Part shown: positions 24,974 to 33,624 of the stretch, piece by piece | Position numbering within the stretch: the first letter of the stretch is position 1 | How the letters are laid out: each line of letters opens with the position of its first letter | NCBI GenBank assembly: GCA_963678485.1 | Contig: OY782882.1 | Span: 1,054,001-1,118,000 of the forward strand | Direction of reading: 5' to 3' | Length of the DNA stretch: 64,000 nt | Source: CALGYY01 sp963678485 | GTDB lineage: Bacteria; Bacteroidota; Bacteroidia; Bacteroidales; CAIWKO01 | Position numbers and translations under genes: made by a program | Notes under the pieces: model-generated | Database searches by the model: none | What the model was told of the DNA's origin: nothing | Seen by the model: only the letters and a program-made list of their open reading frames with translations

Positions 24974-25513
24974 TCAACGAGAATCCACCTCATTCCCAAA
25001 CCAAACCACAGCAAAGCCTTTGTAAATGCCAATTCCAATGGCATTCCATGGCTCCTTCCAAACACCTTGATTAATAACCACCGCATTGTGACCCGGGCTA
25101 TTTTTCCATGATTTCAGTGCGTATTCAGCAGTCATTACAAAATCACTGCAGCAATCATTAGAGCCACAAGCTATTTCAAAACCAGCACCCGGGTATGACG
25201 AAAGCTCTTTCGGCTTATCCCACATGCACTGCGATTGTGCGTGATCAGGGGTATAACAGCACGAACTCCAGCTACCTTTTGCTGACCAGCTATGCGCATT
25301 ACATACGCCTGTGTCCGGCTTGTTATCTGCGAGATCAACAACATGCGTTTGTGCAACAATGGTGAGCGAGTGGGACAATGGAATCTCCTTTAATCCATTT
25401 TCCTTGCGGTACTGCATAATCAAATCATAGAGAATCGCTTCTTCAGTGGTCAGTGTTTGAGCGAAACTGAACCATGAAAGCAACATACAAATAACGAAAA
25501 CTAAATTTTTCAT
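24974..25513 (-). CDS. secreted CAP (SCP) domain protein
   Basis: A 179-aa protein with a signal peptide (MKNLVFVICMLLSWFSFA, cleaved before QTLTTEE). The CAP fold is shown by the conserved DLIMQYRKENGLKEI (helix 1), HVVDLADN, CNAHSW (His), the Cys-rich loop GSWSSCCY, then ALKSWKNSPGHNAVV (Gly-His) and WNAIGIGIYKGFAVVWFG. The eight or so Cys residues imply disulfides after export. CAP proteins in bacteria act at the cell surface, with lipid or cell-wall roles suggested in some cases. First gene of a probable pair with the Ere homologue. Confidence 0.9.
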   Translation of the reverse strand: MKNLVFVICMLLSWFSFAQTLTTEEAILYDLIMQYRKENGLKEIPLSHSLTIVAQTHVVDLADNKPDTGVCNAHSWSAKGSWSSCCYTPDHAQSQCMWDKPKELSSYPGAGFEIACGSNDCCSDFVMTAEYALKSWKNSPGHNAVVINQGVWKEPWNAIGIGIYKGFAVVWFGNEVDSR

Positions 25514-25779
25514 TGTTCAATCATTTTCTCATTCATAAAACTCAAAACAGCTTGGTCACTTTGTCCCGGTTACTGAATTCTGCATGCTCTATAGTTCGGG
25601 GCATTCAATGCATTCGCGAGACAGTATAATTCAACCATGCTAGTGATTTTCAAGAATATCCATGAGAAATATTTCTCACGAATAAATGAGCAAACGAAAG
25701 TAGGTAAAAAATATTTGTAGACAATTTTTACAAAGCAATTCAATATTGAACGGCGACGCTGAAAATGACAGAAAAGAAC

Positions 25780-26271
25780 TCAATGCGGCATTGGTCTTCT
25801 TCCGCAAGGGTGAGGACAATCACCACATCGTCCGGTGCAACCACCACCCCGCTGATAATAGGGATCCAATTTGATGTTTTCAGGTGCATCACCATGAATC
25901 AAGGTAATGGTCGAACTCCATACACTATACGACTCGCTGCTTTTCCAGGCTCTAACTTTACAGTATTTGTATTGATTGGTAACAGCACCCATAGGACAGC
26001 TAAAAGTCGTGTCGGTAGTTACAAAACGCTTACTAACCTCAAACGTATTAATATCTGACACCCACAATTCATATTTTAATTTGCTGCCAGAACTGGTCCA
26101 GATAAAGTTGCACACTGTGTCGCAAGTGCTATTATTAACAGGAGATAAAATGACTGGTGCCGGAACAATTGATGCATCTGTTGAAGGCGGGATGCTGTTG
26201 TGGCTTTGGATGCCAACGTTAAAAGTAAGTGCAACAAAGATCCAAACAGGGAGGAGGAAGAATGTTTTCAT
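25780..26271 (-). CDS. secreted protein with a fibronectin-III-like domain and a Cys/His tail
   Basis: Signal peptide (MKTFFLLPVWIFVALTF...), then about residues 40-125 form a fibronectin-III-like or Reprolysin-like beta sandwich (PVILSPVNNSTCDTVC, KLKYELWVSDINTF, YKYCKVRAWKSSESY). The final 25 residues are unusual: GGGCTGRCGDCPHPCGRR, four Cys and two His close together, as in a metal site or a maturation tail. No homologue recognised. The 266-bp gap upstream (25514-25779) contains only a 16-base palindrome (25663-25678, TGAGAAAT/ATTTCTCA) and no gene. Confidence 0.65.
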   Translation of the reverse strand: MKTFFLLPVWIFVALTFNVGIQSHNSIPPSTDASIVPAPVILSPVNNSTCDTVCNFIWTSSGSKLKYELWVSDINTFEVSKRFVTTDTTFSCPMGAVTNQYKYCKVRAWKSSESYSVWSSTITLIHGDAPENIKLDPYYQRGGGCTGRCGDCPHPCGRRPMPH

Positions 26272-26341
26272 AAGATAGTGTTTTGTTTTGCGGGGCGATT
26301 GAGACCTTATGATTGATATTCCATAAAGACATCAAAAAAAA

Positions 26342-27859
26342 TTATTCCTTTTCCCCAAACACCAGTGCACTATAAATGAACAGATCGGCTGTCTTCCAGC
26401 CTTCCCAGCCTATACCCGCTTTGTCGCGTGCACAATGACCAAGAAATTCTTCCAGTGTCCATCCGGTCTCAGTAGCAACCTGCGGAAGAAAGGTACCGCT
26501 CTTACCGCCCTTTGTCATGTAAATACCATGAACACCCAATTGTATTTCATCGATCGAAGTAATCTTTTGCATTGGCGACAATACCGAGATTTCAATATCG
26601 ATATTACTGAGCTCATCAGGAACTACCGGACTAAAGCGATAGTCCTGGGTTGCAGACGCGATAGCCATTTGTTGTACCACTTGGCACAATGGAATATCTG
26701 CCGTAAAACGACCAATACATCCGCGCAACTGCCCGTCCTTCTTGAGACTCACGAAGGCCCCGCACCGACTATTAAGTGCTGCTGAATAAGCAGTAGTGTC
26801 AACCGAAATAACCTTCCCCTGATTTACGTAGGCAGTGATAGTGTTTCGGGCAAGATTAAGCAGCTGCTTTTTATCGTCATCGGTCAGGGAAAACTGCGGT
26901 TGACCCGCCTTTTTTGTTGTAAATACAGCAATGGAATTATAACCAACAACTCTGTTGGTATCCCCATAGGGAGAATTTGATGAATTCATATATTGCAAAT
27001 GCACGAAGTTGTATGTGCTGTCTTTTTTAGTAAGGTAAAGCATTGTAAGAACGGAAGTCCAGCCACATAATGAGGTCACTAAACCCGGCACATTAGCTTT
27101 CTCATTTTTATCAAGTGCTGAAAGCAATAATTGGGGATCATTCTGTAAAATGGCATTTGCCGTGAGATGATCAACCTCAACCGCATGAGCAGCATCGGGA
27201 TAATGCGAGAAATCTGATGAAATCACAAAAAGATTATCATCGGTAAACCACGGCTTGAGCGCAGCTGCTAACCTTCGGCAATTTTCTGGTGATTGTCCCC
27301 CAATAATAATGGGCACTATGGAAAAAGGATTCCTGAGTCGATATTGTAAAAAGGGAAGTTCTACTTCCAGACTATGCTCATCTGCGTGTACCGATTTAGT
27401 AAACTGAAACAGCTTTTCGGATTTAATTAATGATGATGCAACGGCAGTGTCGACAGGCACCAAACCAAGGGGTGTAACAAAATTTCCTTTCGCATAAACA
27501 CTTGCCCCTTCAAAATGCGTAGTATGACTGCTTCCAATGATAAAAATCCGTTTATACTTTTTATCGGGATTGATTTGATTAAAGCCGGAAGCCGCTACCT
27601 GTCCCGAAAATACGTAACCCGCATGAGGTACAATAATCGCCTGCAGCGAACCTCCATTCTTAGGAGGAACGGCATCTTCAAAAAATGTTGCAAGATTATT
27701 ACGTAGGCTTGCAGAATCCCCCGAATAAAACTTCCCGGCAACAGCAGGCTTTCTGTCGTTTTCGTGCCCATCTGAATGGGAATTTTCCTGAGAGCAGGCT
27801 GTCTTGGAAAACAGACCCAGTGCGACGATCAGCATGGCTATTTCATTTTTGAAGTTCAT
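26342..27859 (-). CDS. exported MEMO-AMMECR1 fusion (AmmeMemoRadiSam proteins B and A)
   Basis: I start at the ATG at 27859, giving MNFKNEIAMLIVALGLFSKT, a signal peptide followed by Cys (possibly lipidated: SKTACSQ). About residues 45-310 are the MEMO domain (KPAVAGKFYSGDSA, IIVPHAGYVFSGQVAA, FIIGSSHTTHFEGASVY, VHADEHSLEVELPF, SSDFSHYPDA), a non-haem iron enzyme-like fold. Residues 335-505 are AMMECR1 (FVSLKKDGQLRGCIGRF, YRFSPVVPDEL, IEISVLSPMQKI). Three-protein AmmeMemoRadiSam systems exist in prokaryotes; the radical SAM member is not in this window. The stop of the upstream GH114-like gene is 21 bp away. Confidence 0.9.
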   Translation of the reverse strand: MNFKNEIAMLIVALGLFSKTACSQENSHSDGHENDRKPAVAGKFYSGDSASLRNNLATFFEDAVPPKNGGSLQAIIVPHAGYVFSGQVAASGFNQINPDKKYKRIFIIGSSHTTHFEGASVYAKGNFVTPLGLVPVDTAVASSLIKSEKLFQFTKSVHADEHSLEVELPFLQYRLRNPFSIVPIIIGGQSPENCRRLAAALKPWFTDDNLFVISSDFSHYPDAAHAVEVDHLTANAILQNDPQLLLSALDKNEKANVPGLVTSLCGWTSVLTMLYLTKKDSTYNFVHLQYMNSSNSPYGDTNRVVGYNSIAVFTTKKAGQPQFSLTDDDKKQLLNLARNTITAYVNQGKVISVDTTAYSAALNSRCGAFVSLKKDGQLRGCIGRFTADIPLCQVVQQMAIASATQDYRFSPVVPDELSNIDIEISVLSPMQKITSIDEIQLGVHGIYMTKGGKSGTFLPQVATETGWTLEEFLGHCARDKAGIGWEGWKTADLFIYSALVFGEKE

Positions 27860-27880
27860 ACCTGAGTGACACAAATTTTA

Positions 27881-28825
27881 TCAATCCTTATAATATAAAA
27901 AATAGTAAGCCTCCACATTATCGAGATAAACCCCGTCGAATCCAGCATTCAGAATTTTCTGCAAATAGGAATCGCTATTCCCATAGATTATATCCTGCCA
28001 TTCGCTGTCCCAGTATTCAACCCAAATTTCATCTTCGTAACCTTCGTATTTTTTCTTCAGCCATGAAGGATGATGAAGTTTCCATCCATCCTGCCAATAA
28101 TAGCGGTAATTCTCTGCTGAGCCAATATCCATATAGGAAAGCACCAGTCGCTGCCCGCCACAGGCCTTGGTTTTTAACTGTTGAATTTCATCGGAAGTAA
28201 AAAGCTGATCTTCAAAAAACGCATCAATAATCACCACATCAAAATTAGTTGCAGCGATGGCATTCAAAAAATTTTGTTTGTTAGCATATGACGAATTACT
28301 TATAAGATACAAATAGTTTTGCGCTTCGCTCAGTGTATGAATATCGTTGACATTCTCATGTATAGCCGAATCCGGGATAAGCGTATAATTATAGTTTGTA
28401 CTTATTCGGGGAAAACAAAGAAAGCCCTCGTTAAGGTTGCGTGTGAAGGCATCATTCACATTTTCGTTAAACGTCAGATATTCTGAAACCATTACTCTCT
28501 TTAAGGGTCCAATCTGACGGAGCATGCCGAGACGATACTCGTCAGGGCTGCACTCTCCATTATAGAAAAGTTCTTCGATGCCCATACCATCGATGGCTGC
28601 GAGATAATCTGAATTCAAGGCAGATTCCGGATCACAATCTGTGTAGGCCAGCTCCGGGCCATTCTGAGGCACGACAATAAAATCAGGATGCTGCTGTCGT
28701 GCCCATGCTGAAAGGCCAATAACGAAATCCTGCATTTTTTTCCCGGCTTCCACCGATCGCTTCTCTTTAGAACAAGCTGAAACGATCAACAGTAACATTA
28801 TCATGAATAGCGAGTACCTTTTCAT
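27881..28825 (-). CDS. GH114/TM1410-like lipoprotein
   Basis: A 314-aa product with a lipoprotein signal (MKRYSLFMIMLLLIVSAC, Cys at 18). The body resembles TM1410 / glycoside hydrolase 114 (endo-alpha-1,4-polygalactosaminidase) proteins: VVIIDAFFEDQLF, VLSYMDIGSAENYRYYW, PSWLKKKYEGYEDEIWVEYW, and the C-terminal FDGVYLDNVEAYYF with acidic residues at the ends of strands. Substrate is not known from sequence. It is the first gene of a two-gene unit with the MEMO-AMMECR1 fusion. Confidence 0.85.
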   Translation of the reverse strand: MKRYSLFMIMLLLIVSACSKEKRSVEAGKKMQDFVIGLSAWARQQHPDFIVVPQNGPELAYTDCDPESALNSDYLAAIDGMGIEELFYNGECSPDEYRLGMLRQIGPLKRVMVSEYLTFNENVNDAFTRNLNEGFLCFPRISTNYNYTLIPDSAIHENVNDIHTLSEAQNYLYLISNSSYANKQNFLNAIAATNFDVVIIDAFFEDQLFTSDEIQQLKTKACGGQRLVLSYMDIGSAENYRYYWQDGWKLHHPSWLKKKYEGYEDEIWVEYWDSEWQDIIYGNSDSYLQKILNAGFDGVYLDNVEAYYFLYYKD

Positions 28826-29016
28826 AGTTTAAGATCTTATCGTAAAGGTATAAAAAACTGAGCAGTTAATAATGGTATTGCTGAAATTATCTGATTGTCA
28901 ACAGCCCGTCGCATACGATTTCTCCTCAACAAATTAACATTGCATGTTCATAACAAAAAATCAGCAACTCATTTTCATTAGGTGCTTTATCTAATTTTGC
29001 ATACAAAGCGGTGGTA

Positions 29017-29247
29017 ATGGACGATAGCGTGCTGTACGTTATGAAAATCAAGGGGGTGGACCGAATGCCTGATTTTATTCAGGTGAGGGATGAACACTTT
29101 ACGCTGATTGGATATTTCAGAGCCGACAAGCCAAAATCTGCACGCATGCTGTTAAAAAAGGGCTACACTGTTGAAGCCCTTGCTGTTTTGCTGAATTCCT
29201 TGCCTTACGGGCATCTGGTTAAACTGGGTGCTGAAAAAACTGTGTAG
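29017..29247 (+). CDS. conserved-looking small protein (76 aa)
   Basis: The start is taken at the ATG at 29017 (MDDSVLYVMKIKGVDRMPDF); a GTG-ATG two codons earlier is also possible. The product is a small soluble alpha/beta protein with repeated basic residues (RADKPKSARMLLKKGYTVEAL). A TAATTTTG (28992-28999) upstream fits a -7 element. It lies 22 bp upstream of the ftsE-like gene, so it probably belongs to that operon. Function unknown. Confidence 0.65.
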   Translation: MDDSVLYVMKIKGVDRMPDFIQVRDEHFTLIGYFRADKPKSARMLLKKGYTVEALAVLLNSLPYGHLVKLGAEKTV

Positions 29248-29269
29248 CCTGCAATAAAAAAGATACCCC

Positions 29270-30010
29270 ATGGAAGAACCCACATTGAATCAAAACAACG
29301 CGGTCATATCGCTTGACAAGGTTTCCGTTTTTCAAAACGACAATCTGGTCCTTTCCAATGTCTCCCTGAAAATTGAGAAAGGGGAATTTGTATATCTAAT
29401 TGGAGAAACGGGCAGTGGCAAGAGTAGTCTGCTTAAGCTGATTTACGCTCAACTGCCTGCACGCGACGGTCAGGCCGAAGTGGCCGGTTTCAACCTACGT
29501 AATATTCGTAGTCGTGATATTCCTTTTCTGCGTCGCAAATTGGGTATTGTTTTTCAGGATTTTCAATTATTAACCGATCGCTCGGTGAACGACAATTTGA
29601 TGTTCGTCATGAAAGCCACGGGCTGGAGCGACAAAGCCGAGATGCAAAGGCGATCACAAGAAGTATTGGAAAGTGTTGGTCTTGGTAGTAAAGGATTAAA
29701 AATGCCTCATCAGCTCTCGGGTGGCGAACAGCAACGGGTAGGTATAGCCCGGGCGCTACTTAATCGTCCTGAGGTGATTCTCGCCGATGAGCCAACCGGA
29801 AATCTTGACCCTAACACCTCAGAAGATGTGATTCAGATTCTGATTGATATTTGCAAAAAGGGAACGGCCGTATTTATTGCCACTCATGATTATTCGCTGT
29901 TCAGAAGGTTCCCTGCCCGCACCGTACGTTGTGAAGACGGACATTTAGTAGAGAAACAGATTGTGCGCGACGCGCAGATACAGATCAACACTTCAGATAA
30001 AATCCAGTAA
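29270..30010 (+). CDS. ftsE: FtsE-like ABC transporter ATPase
   Basis: A 246-aa ATP-binding subunit: Walker A GETGSGKSS (45-53), Q-loop VFQDFQLL, signature LSGGEQQRVGIARALL, Walker B VILADEPTGNLDP, and H-loop IATHDYSL. The DEPTGNLDP and the short length group it with FtsE/LolD/MacB-type ATPases; the partner in FtsEX regulates peptidoglycan hydrolases at the septum. No FtsX permease is adjacent, which is common in Bacteroidota. The next gene starts 7 bp after its stop. The symbol rests on similarity, not on context. Confidence 0.85.
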   Translation: MEEPTLNQNNAVISLDKVSVFQNDNLVLSNVSLKIEKGEFVYLIGETGSGKSSLLKLIYAQLPARDGQAEVAGFNLRNIRSRDIPFLRRKLGIVFQDFQLLTDRSVNDNLMFVMKATGWSDKAEMQRRSQEVLESVGLGSKGLKMPHQLSGGEQQRVGIARALLNRPEVILADEPTGNLDPNTSEDVIQILIDICKKGTAVFIATHDYSLFRRFPARTVRCEDGHLVEKQIVRDAQIQINTSDKIQ

Positions 30011-30017
30011 TCGCAGT

Positions 30018-30908
30018 ATGCTTTCTATTCTTATCCCTGTTTACAATTATGACATCCGGCCTTTTGTGATTGAGCTGGTCAAACAGCTTGAAGCATGCGG
30101 TGCAGAAGCAGAGGTTCGGTGCTATGATGATGGTTCTTCAGGGCAATTTCAGAATCTGAACAGGGAGCTGCAACAGCTGGAAAGGGTGATTTATAAAGAG
30201 CTTCCGTATAACATTGGCCGTTCGGCAATTCGCAATATGCTTGCGCGTGAAGCGGCATTCCCCTATTTGCTTTTTCTTGACTGTGATAGTTTTCCGGAGT
30301 ATCCCGACTTTGTGAATCGTTACATAACGCAGCTGCAACCAGACGTTCTGCTGTATGGTGGCAGGACCTATGAACCACAAGCTCCGGAAAAACCGGAATT
30401 CCTGCTTCGCTGGAAATACGGGTCTGCGCGTGAAGTCTTTAGTGTAGCGCATCGCATAGAGAAACCATATCATTCCTTCCAGACCAACAATTTTGTCGTT
30501 CCTGCTAAGATTTTTCTGATGTACGGACTAAACGAAGATCTCCGCGGCTATGGTCACGAGGACACTCAATTTGGTCAGGTCCTGATGCATCAGCAAATAC
30601 CCGTCATTCATATCGACAATCCTTTGCGTCATTTAGGTCTGGAAACGGCCGACGTCTTTCTTGAAAAAACGCTGGAAGGCGTTAAAAATCTGGATTTCCT
30701 GATTAAGAATGGAGCAGAGGTAAGTACAGTGCGACTTGCCCGTTTTTACCTGCGACTCAGGCGATGGGGAATGGTTCCTGCCTTCCGTCTTTATTATGCG
30801 TTACGAAAAAACAGCATTCGAAAAAACCTGCTCGGAACGAATCCTTCACTCCGATCGTTCGACCTCTACAAATTGGGGGAATTATGTCGCGCAGGACATA
30901 AGAAATAA
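30018..30908 (+). CDS. family 2 glycosyltransferase
   Basis: The start is placed at the ATG at 30018 (MLSILIPVYNYD), 7 bp after the ftsE stop; the longer frame overlaps ftsE and lacks family features. The 296-aa product has the GT2 fold: a nucleotide-sugar binding strand LSILIPVYNYD, RCYDDGSS (first DXD-like), FLDCDSFPEYPDF (second, metal-binding Asp), and GYGHEDTQFGQVL (the ED of GT2 catalytic bases). No membrane segment, so probably cytosolic at the inner membrane. It may add sugars to an O-antigen or exopolysaccharide. Confidence 0.88.
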   Translation: MLSILIPVYNYDIRPFVIELVKQLEACGAEAEVRCYDDGSSGQFQNLNRELQQLERVIYKELPYNIGRSAIRNMLAREAAFPYLLFLDCDSFPEYPDFVNRYITQLQPDVLLYGGRTYEPQAPEKPEFLLRWKYGSAREVFSVAHRIEKPYHSFQTNNFVVPAKIFLMYGLNEDLRGYGHEDTQFGQVLMHQQIPVIHIDNPLRHLGLETADVFLEKTLEGVKNLDFLIKNGAEVSTVRLARFYLRLRRWGMVPAFRLYYALRKNSIRKNLLGTNPSLRSFDLYKLGELCRAGHKK

Positions 30909-30922
30909 TTCGTCTTAAAGCA

Positions 30923-32044
30923 CTACAACAACGGCCTGTACAAAGCTTCCGCGATTTTCTTTTCCTCATCCCAACATAACTCTAAGCGTGCTTTGATGCA
31001 GTTAGCCTGATAGAGTTTCAGGTTTTCAGTATTGGAAAGCATGGACTGCATTGATTGAGCAATAGCTTCAGGATAATGACTGCTGATAAGAGCTCCGACA
31101 TCATAGGTTTCAATGATCTTGCGGAGTTCAACAAGAGGTGAGGCCAGCACAGGTACACCGGCATGGATATAATCAAACAGTTTATTGGGCAAACTATATC
31201 TATAATTGATATTTGTATCTTTATCCAAACTCAATCCAATATCAGCAACAGTAGTATAACGACGAAGCTGCTCAAAAGGCATACGATCCTTAAAGATGAC
31301 TTTCCCTTTGATTTCGGGCCTTTCGGCGATTGTCTTTAATTCGCTAATTACATCACCACCGCCAATGACAAGCAATACCGCATCTTTCATGTAAGCCATC
31401 GCTTCAACAGCTTCTTCCCCTCCCCTGTCTTTATTGATCCATGCTCCTTGCAGAAGGATTACGCGACTGCCTTCAGGAATTCCCAATTCAATTTTAGTAG
31501 CAGTGGCGTCGCTTTCGCGTAATGGCGGGACGTTGCGAATGACAGTCAGGGTTTTCCCATACAACTCTTGATATAAGCCGGCTATCGATTTATTTACGGT
31601 AATAATATGTTTTAGATGAGGGAATATTTTACGTTCAATCCGCTCCCAAACTGCTTTAACGCGGGGACGTTCAACAAGCTCAGGGACACCGGTAAAAAAC
31701 TCATGAGTATCATAAACCAGATTGCAACCTTTGAGACGACTGATTTGATAGGCGGCCAGCAAGGTATCCAGATCATTGGCCAGGATGAGTGAGGATTTGC
31801 GGACAAGCAGAAAAAAGAATAAGCGCAGATTATATTCTGCATAAAACAAAAATCCTTTATCGAAGCACAATCGCATTCTATAGGTACGATAGATGCGCTG
31901 AGCCAGGGGGCGACTGCTTTTTCGGTGTCGCCCGACCAGTGTAACTATGAAGCCCAGTTCCGTAAGCACAGTGCAGCTATTGTCAACCCTGCGATCGTTG
32001 GAGAGGTCATTCGTGACACATACTATGGCTCTTTTCGTTTTCAT
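30923..32044 (-). CDS. GT-B glycosyltransferase (family 4-like)
   Basis: A 373-aa protein convergent to the GT2 gene (14 bp between stops). N-terminal GT-B domain: VCVTNDLSNDRRVDNSCTVL, GFIVTLVGRHRKSS, LVYDTHEFFTGVPEL. C-terminal domain: VIRNVPPLRESD, VILLQGAWINKDRGGEEAVEA, VLLVIGGGD, IKGKVIFKDRMPFEQLRR, YRYSLPNKLFDYIHAGVPVLASPL, with the acidic E of the EX7E motif replaced by the segment SLPNKLFDY. Retaining nucleotide-sugar transferase for a surface glycan. Upstream, TATTTTTG (minus strand, 32059-32066) is a likely -7 element. Confidence 0.88.
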   Translation of the reverse strand: MKTKRAIVCVTNDLSNDRRVDNSCTVLTELGFIVTLVGRHRKSSRPLAQRIYRTYRMRLCFDKGFLFYAEYNLRLFFFLLVRKSSLILANDLDTLLAAYQISRLKGCNLVYDTHEFFTGVPELVERPRVKAVWERIERKIFPHLKHIITVNKSIAGLYQELYGKTLTVIRNVPPLRESDATATKIELGIPEGSRVILLQGAWINKDRGGEEAVEAMAYMKDAVLLVIGGGDVISELKTIAERPEIKGKVIFKDRMPFEQLRRYTTVADIGLSLDKDTNINYRYSLPNKLFDYIHAGVPVLASPLVELRKIIETYDVGALISSHYPEAIAQSMQSMLSNTENLKLYQANCIKARLELCWDEEKKIAEALYRPLL

Positions 32045-32341
32045 GATATTTTGAAAAACAAAAATAGTTTTTATTGAGGCGCAATCCTAAAAGATTATTG
32101 ACAATATTATTTAAGTCGTATTTGATTAGCCATTGAATTGCAAACTGAAAAGTTCATGTGCACTGTTTTATTCGCGGAAAACAAAAAAAGGCAAACTTTA
32201 TTCTAAACTGCGAATGCCACAAATCATAAAGAATGAATGCCTATTACCACTATTACATTTGAAGATTGGCCATTAATATTGAATTAATTTGATAAACTTT
32301 TGAGCATATATGTTCTAAAAGTGCAAAATGAATGCGTCAAT

Positions 32342-32366
32342 GGTAACGACATACTATTTTGACCCA
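32342..32366 (+). repeat. left terminal inverted repeat of the IS1595-type transposon
   Basis: Perfect inverted match to 35323-35347. The 8 bases just outside (32334-32341, GCGTCAAT) are the left target-site copy. Confidence 0.95.
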
Positions 32367-32439
32367 CAATTTTACGTAAAAAATTGCACATCTACCGAAA
32401 GTTTATATTTTTGAGGGTATAAACCCAAAAAAATAACTC

Positions 32440-32631
32440 ATGGAAAAGTACAATGGGATGTTTCATGAATACATCAAAGATTTTAAGGACGAAACTGGTT
32501 TCGATGTGATTATTGGAGAGACAACGTATCTAACGCTGTTTTTCTCCTATGTAACAAATAGGTTGCTAAAAAAACAATTAGAAAAAATGGACGAGATTCT
32601 CAATGATACAGGAGCAATCTCGTCCAAATAA
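32440..32631 (+). CDS. transposon passenger, 63 aa, unknown function
   Basis: Small acidic protein (MEKYNGMFHEYIKDFKDETG...), no signal peptide or membrane segment, ends NDTGAISSK. It is the first gene inside the left end, transcribed away from it. A -7-like sequence is not obvious. No family recognised. It and the gene on the opposite strand meet tail to tail, the stops being adjacent. Confidence 0.6.
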   Translation: MEKYNGMFHEYIKDFKDETGFDVIIGETTYLTLFFSYVTNRLLKKQLEKMDEILNDTGAISSK

Positions 32632-32808
32632 TTATTTTTTACTATGTATCGTGGCTGTTGTGCTAATGATGCGCTCTAATATCTCTATTAGGTATTTCGC
32701 ATCAGCATAACTAAACCCGTCCATTAGTAGAAACAACTTTTTAATTGTTGCTTTTTTTCTCCCTTTAAGGTGAGAAGTGATTTCATTAAAACATTCTTGA
32801 CTTGTCAT
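32632..32808 (-). CDS. transposon passenger, 58 aa, unknown function
   Basis: Found by reading the minus strand: ATG at 32808, product MTSQECFNEITSHLKGRKKA... ending IISTTATIHSKK, stop 32632-32634. The composition (helical, KKATIKKLFLLMDGFSYADA) looks genuinely coding, and the whole gap between its neighbours is exactly this frame, with stop codons abutting the 63-aa gene. Too short for a family assignment. Confidence 0.55.
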   Translation of the reverse strand: MTSQECFNEITSHLKGRKKATIKKLFLLMDGFSYADAKYLIEILERIISTTATIHSKK

Positions 32809-32829
32809 TTTATTAAATATTAGGTGGTT

Positions 32830-33384
32830 ATGGGATACATTAAATTAATGGAACTTATCAAATGGCATTGTGATGCCACCGGACAGGAGTATTTTCCGTA
32901 TAGTGTAGACGATCAACCCGCTGTTATGAGCCTGTTATCGGATGGGTACATTGAAACAGCACTTCCGGTTTTTCTTCGTTCAAAACCAGTGAAGGATGCT
33001 CATGAGCGTTATGTTCGCTTAACTCTAAAAGGAGAGAAGCATTTAGCAGAAATAAAAAACAAGGAGTTAACAGCCAAAGCAACTGTTTCGTCCGCCCTGA
33101 CATATGAGCAAATGGCAGAACAGGCAAAAAAAGCAAACGAAATAGCTGAGATGGCTGTTATAAAAAATGCTGAGATAGCAATGCAATCAAAATCATTAGC
33201 CATTGAGGCGAACGAGTTATCTAAAGTGTCAAATACCCTCTCAGAGACATCAAATGACCTTTCAAAAGAGTCTAATATAAAGGCAAAAAAGGCAAATGAT
33301 TATTCCATTATTGCATTGATTATTGCAGGATTATCACTACTTGCATCAGTGGGTATTGTGATATACGGTTATTGCAGTAAGTAA
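32830..33384 (+). CDS. transposon passenger, winged-helix-like N-terminus with C-terminal membrane anchor (184 aa)
   Basis: Chosen start ATG at 32830 (MGYIKLMELIKWHCDATGQE). The first 75 residues resemble a small winged helix (GYIETALPVFLRS, YVRLTLKGEKHLAE). Residues about 80-150 are a long coiled helix rich in Ala, Glu, Lys and Ser with heptad-like repeats (AKKANEIAEMAVIKNAEIAM, LSKVSNTLSETSNDLSKESN). A single transmembrane segment ends the protein (IIALIIAGLSLLASVGIVIYG). Perhaps a membrane-tethered sensor or accessory factor. No known family. Confidence 0.65.
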   Translation: MGYIKLMELIKWHCDATGQEYFPYSVDDQPAVMSLLSDGYIETALPVFLRSKPVKDAHERYVRLTLKGEKHLAEIKNKELTAKATVSSALTYEQMAEQAKKANEIAEMAVIKNAEIAMQSKSLAIEANELSKVSNTLSETSNDLSKESNIKAKKANDYSIIALIIAGLSLLASVGIVIYGYCSK

Positions 33385-33442
33385 CATTTGTATAACACAC
33401 ACTGCACTTGAAATCCATAGTGAACATTTACAAAAAAACTCT

Positions 33443-33462
33443 GAGTCTTCCGCGGAAGACTC
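33443..33462. terminator. 20-bp perfect palindrome
   Basis: GAGTCTTCCGCGGAAGACTC reads the same on both strands. It lies 59 bp after the 186-codon passenger gene, before ATTTTTAATAAATG, so a bidirectional terminator is likely, though no loop is present and a cruciform or protein-binding site is possible. The rest of 33385-33624 holds nothing else supported. Confidence 0.5.
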
Positions 33463-33624
33463 CGTTGACCTATTTTTAATAAATGTTTTTAATATCCTAA
33501 AAAACCGTGTTATATTTTTCATGACAGTAAGATTTAACAGGGCATAGCAATAGCCTCTCTATGAGTCACTGTTTACGCCCTAATGAGTAATTTTTTGAAT
33601 TGTCCGCAGACGTGCGGAAGCGTT

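Noticed and set aside
24937..25086. N-terminal extension of the erythromycin esterase homologue
   Set aside because: It overlaps the CAP gene and the extension is not protein-like; the signal peptide starts at 24936.
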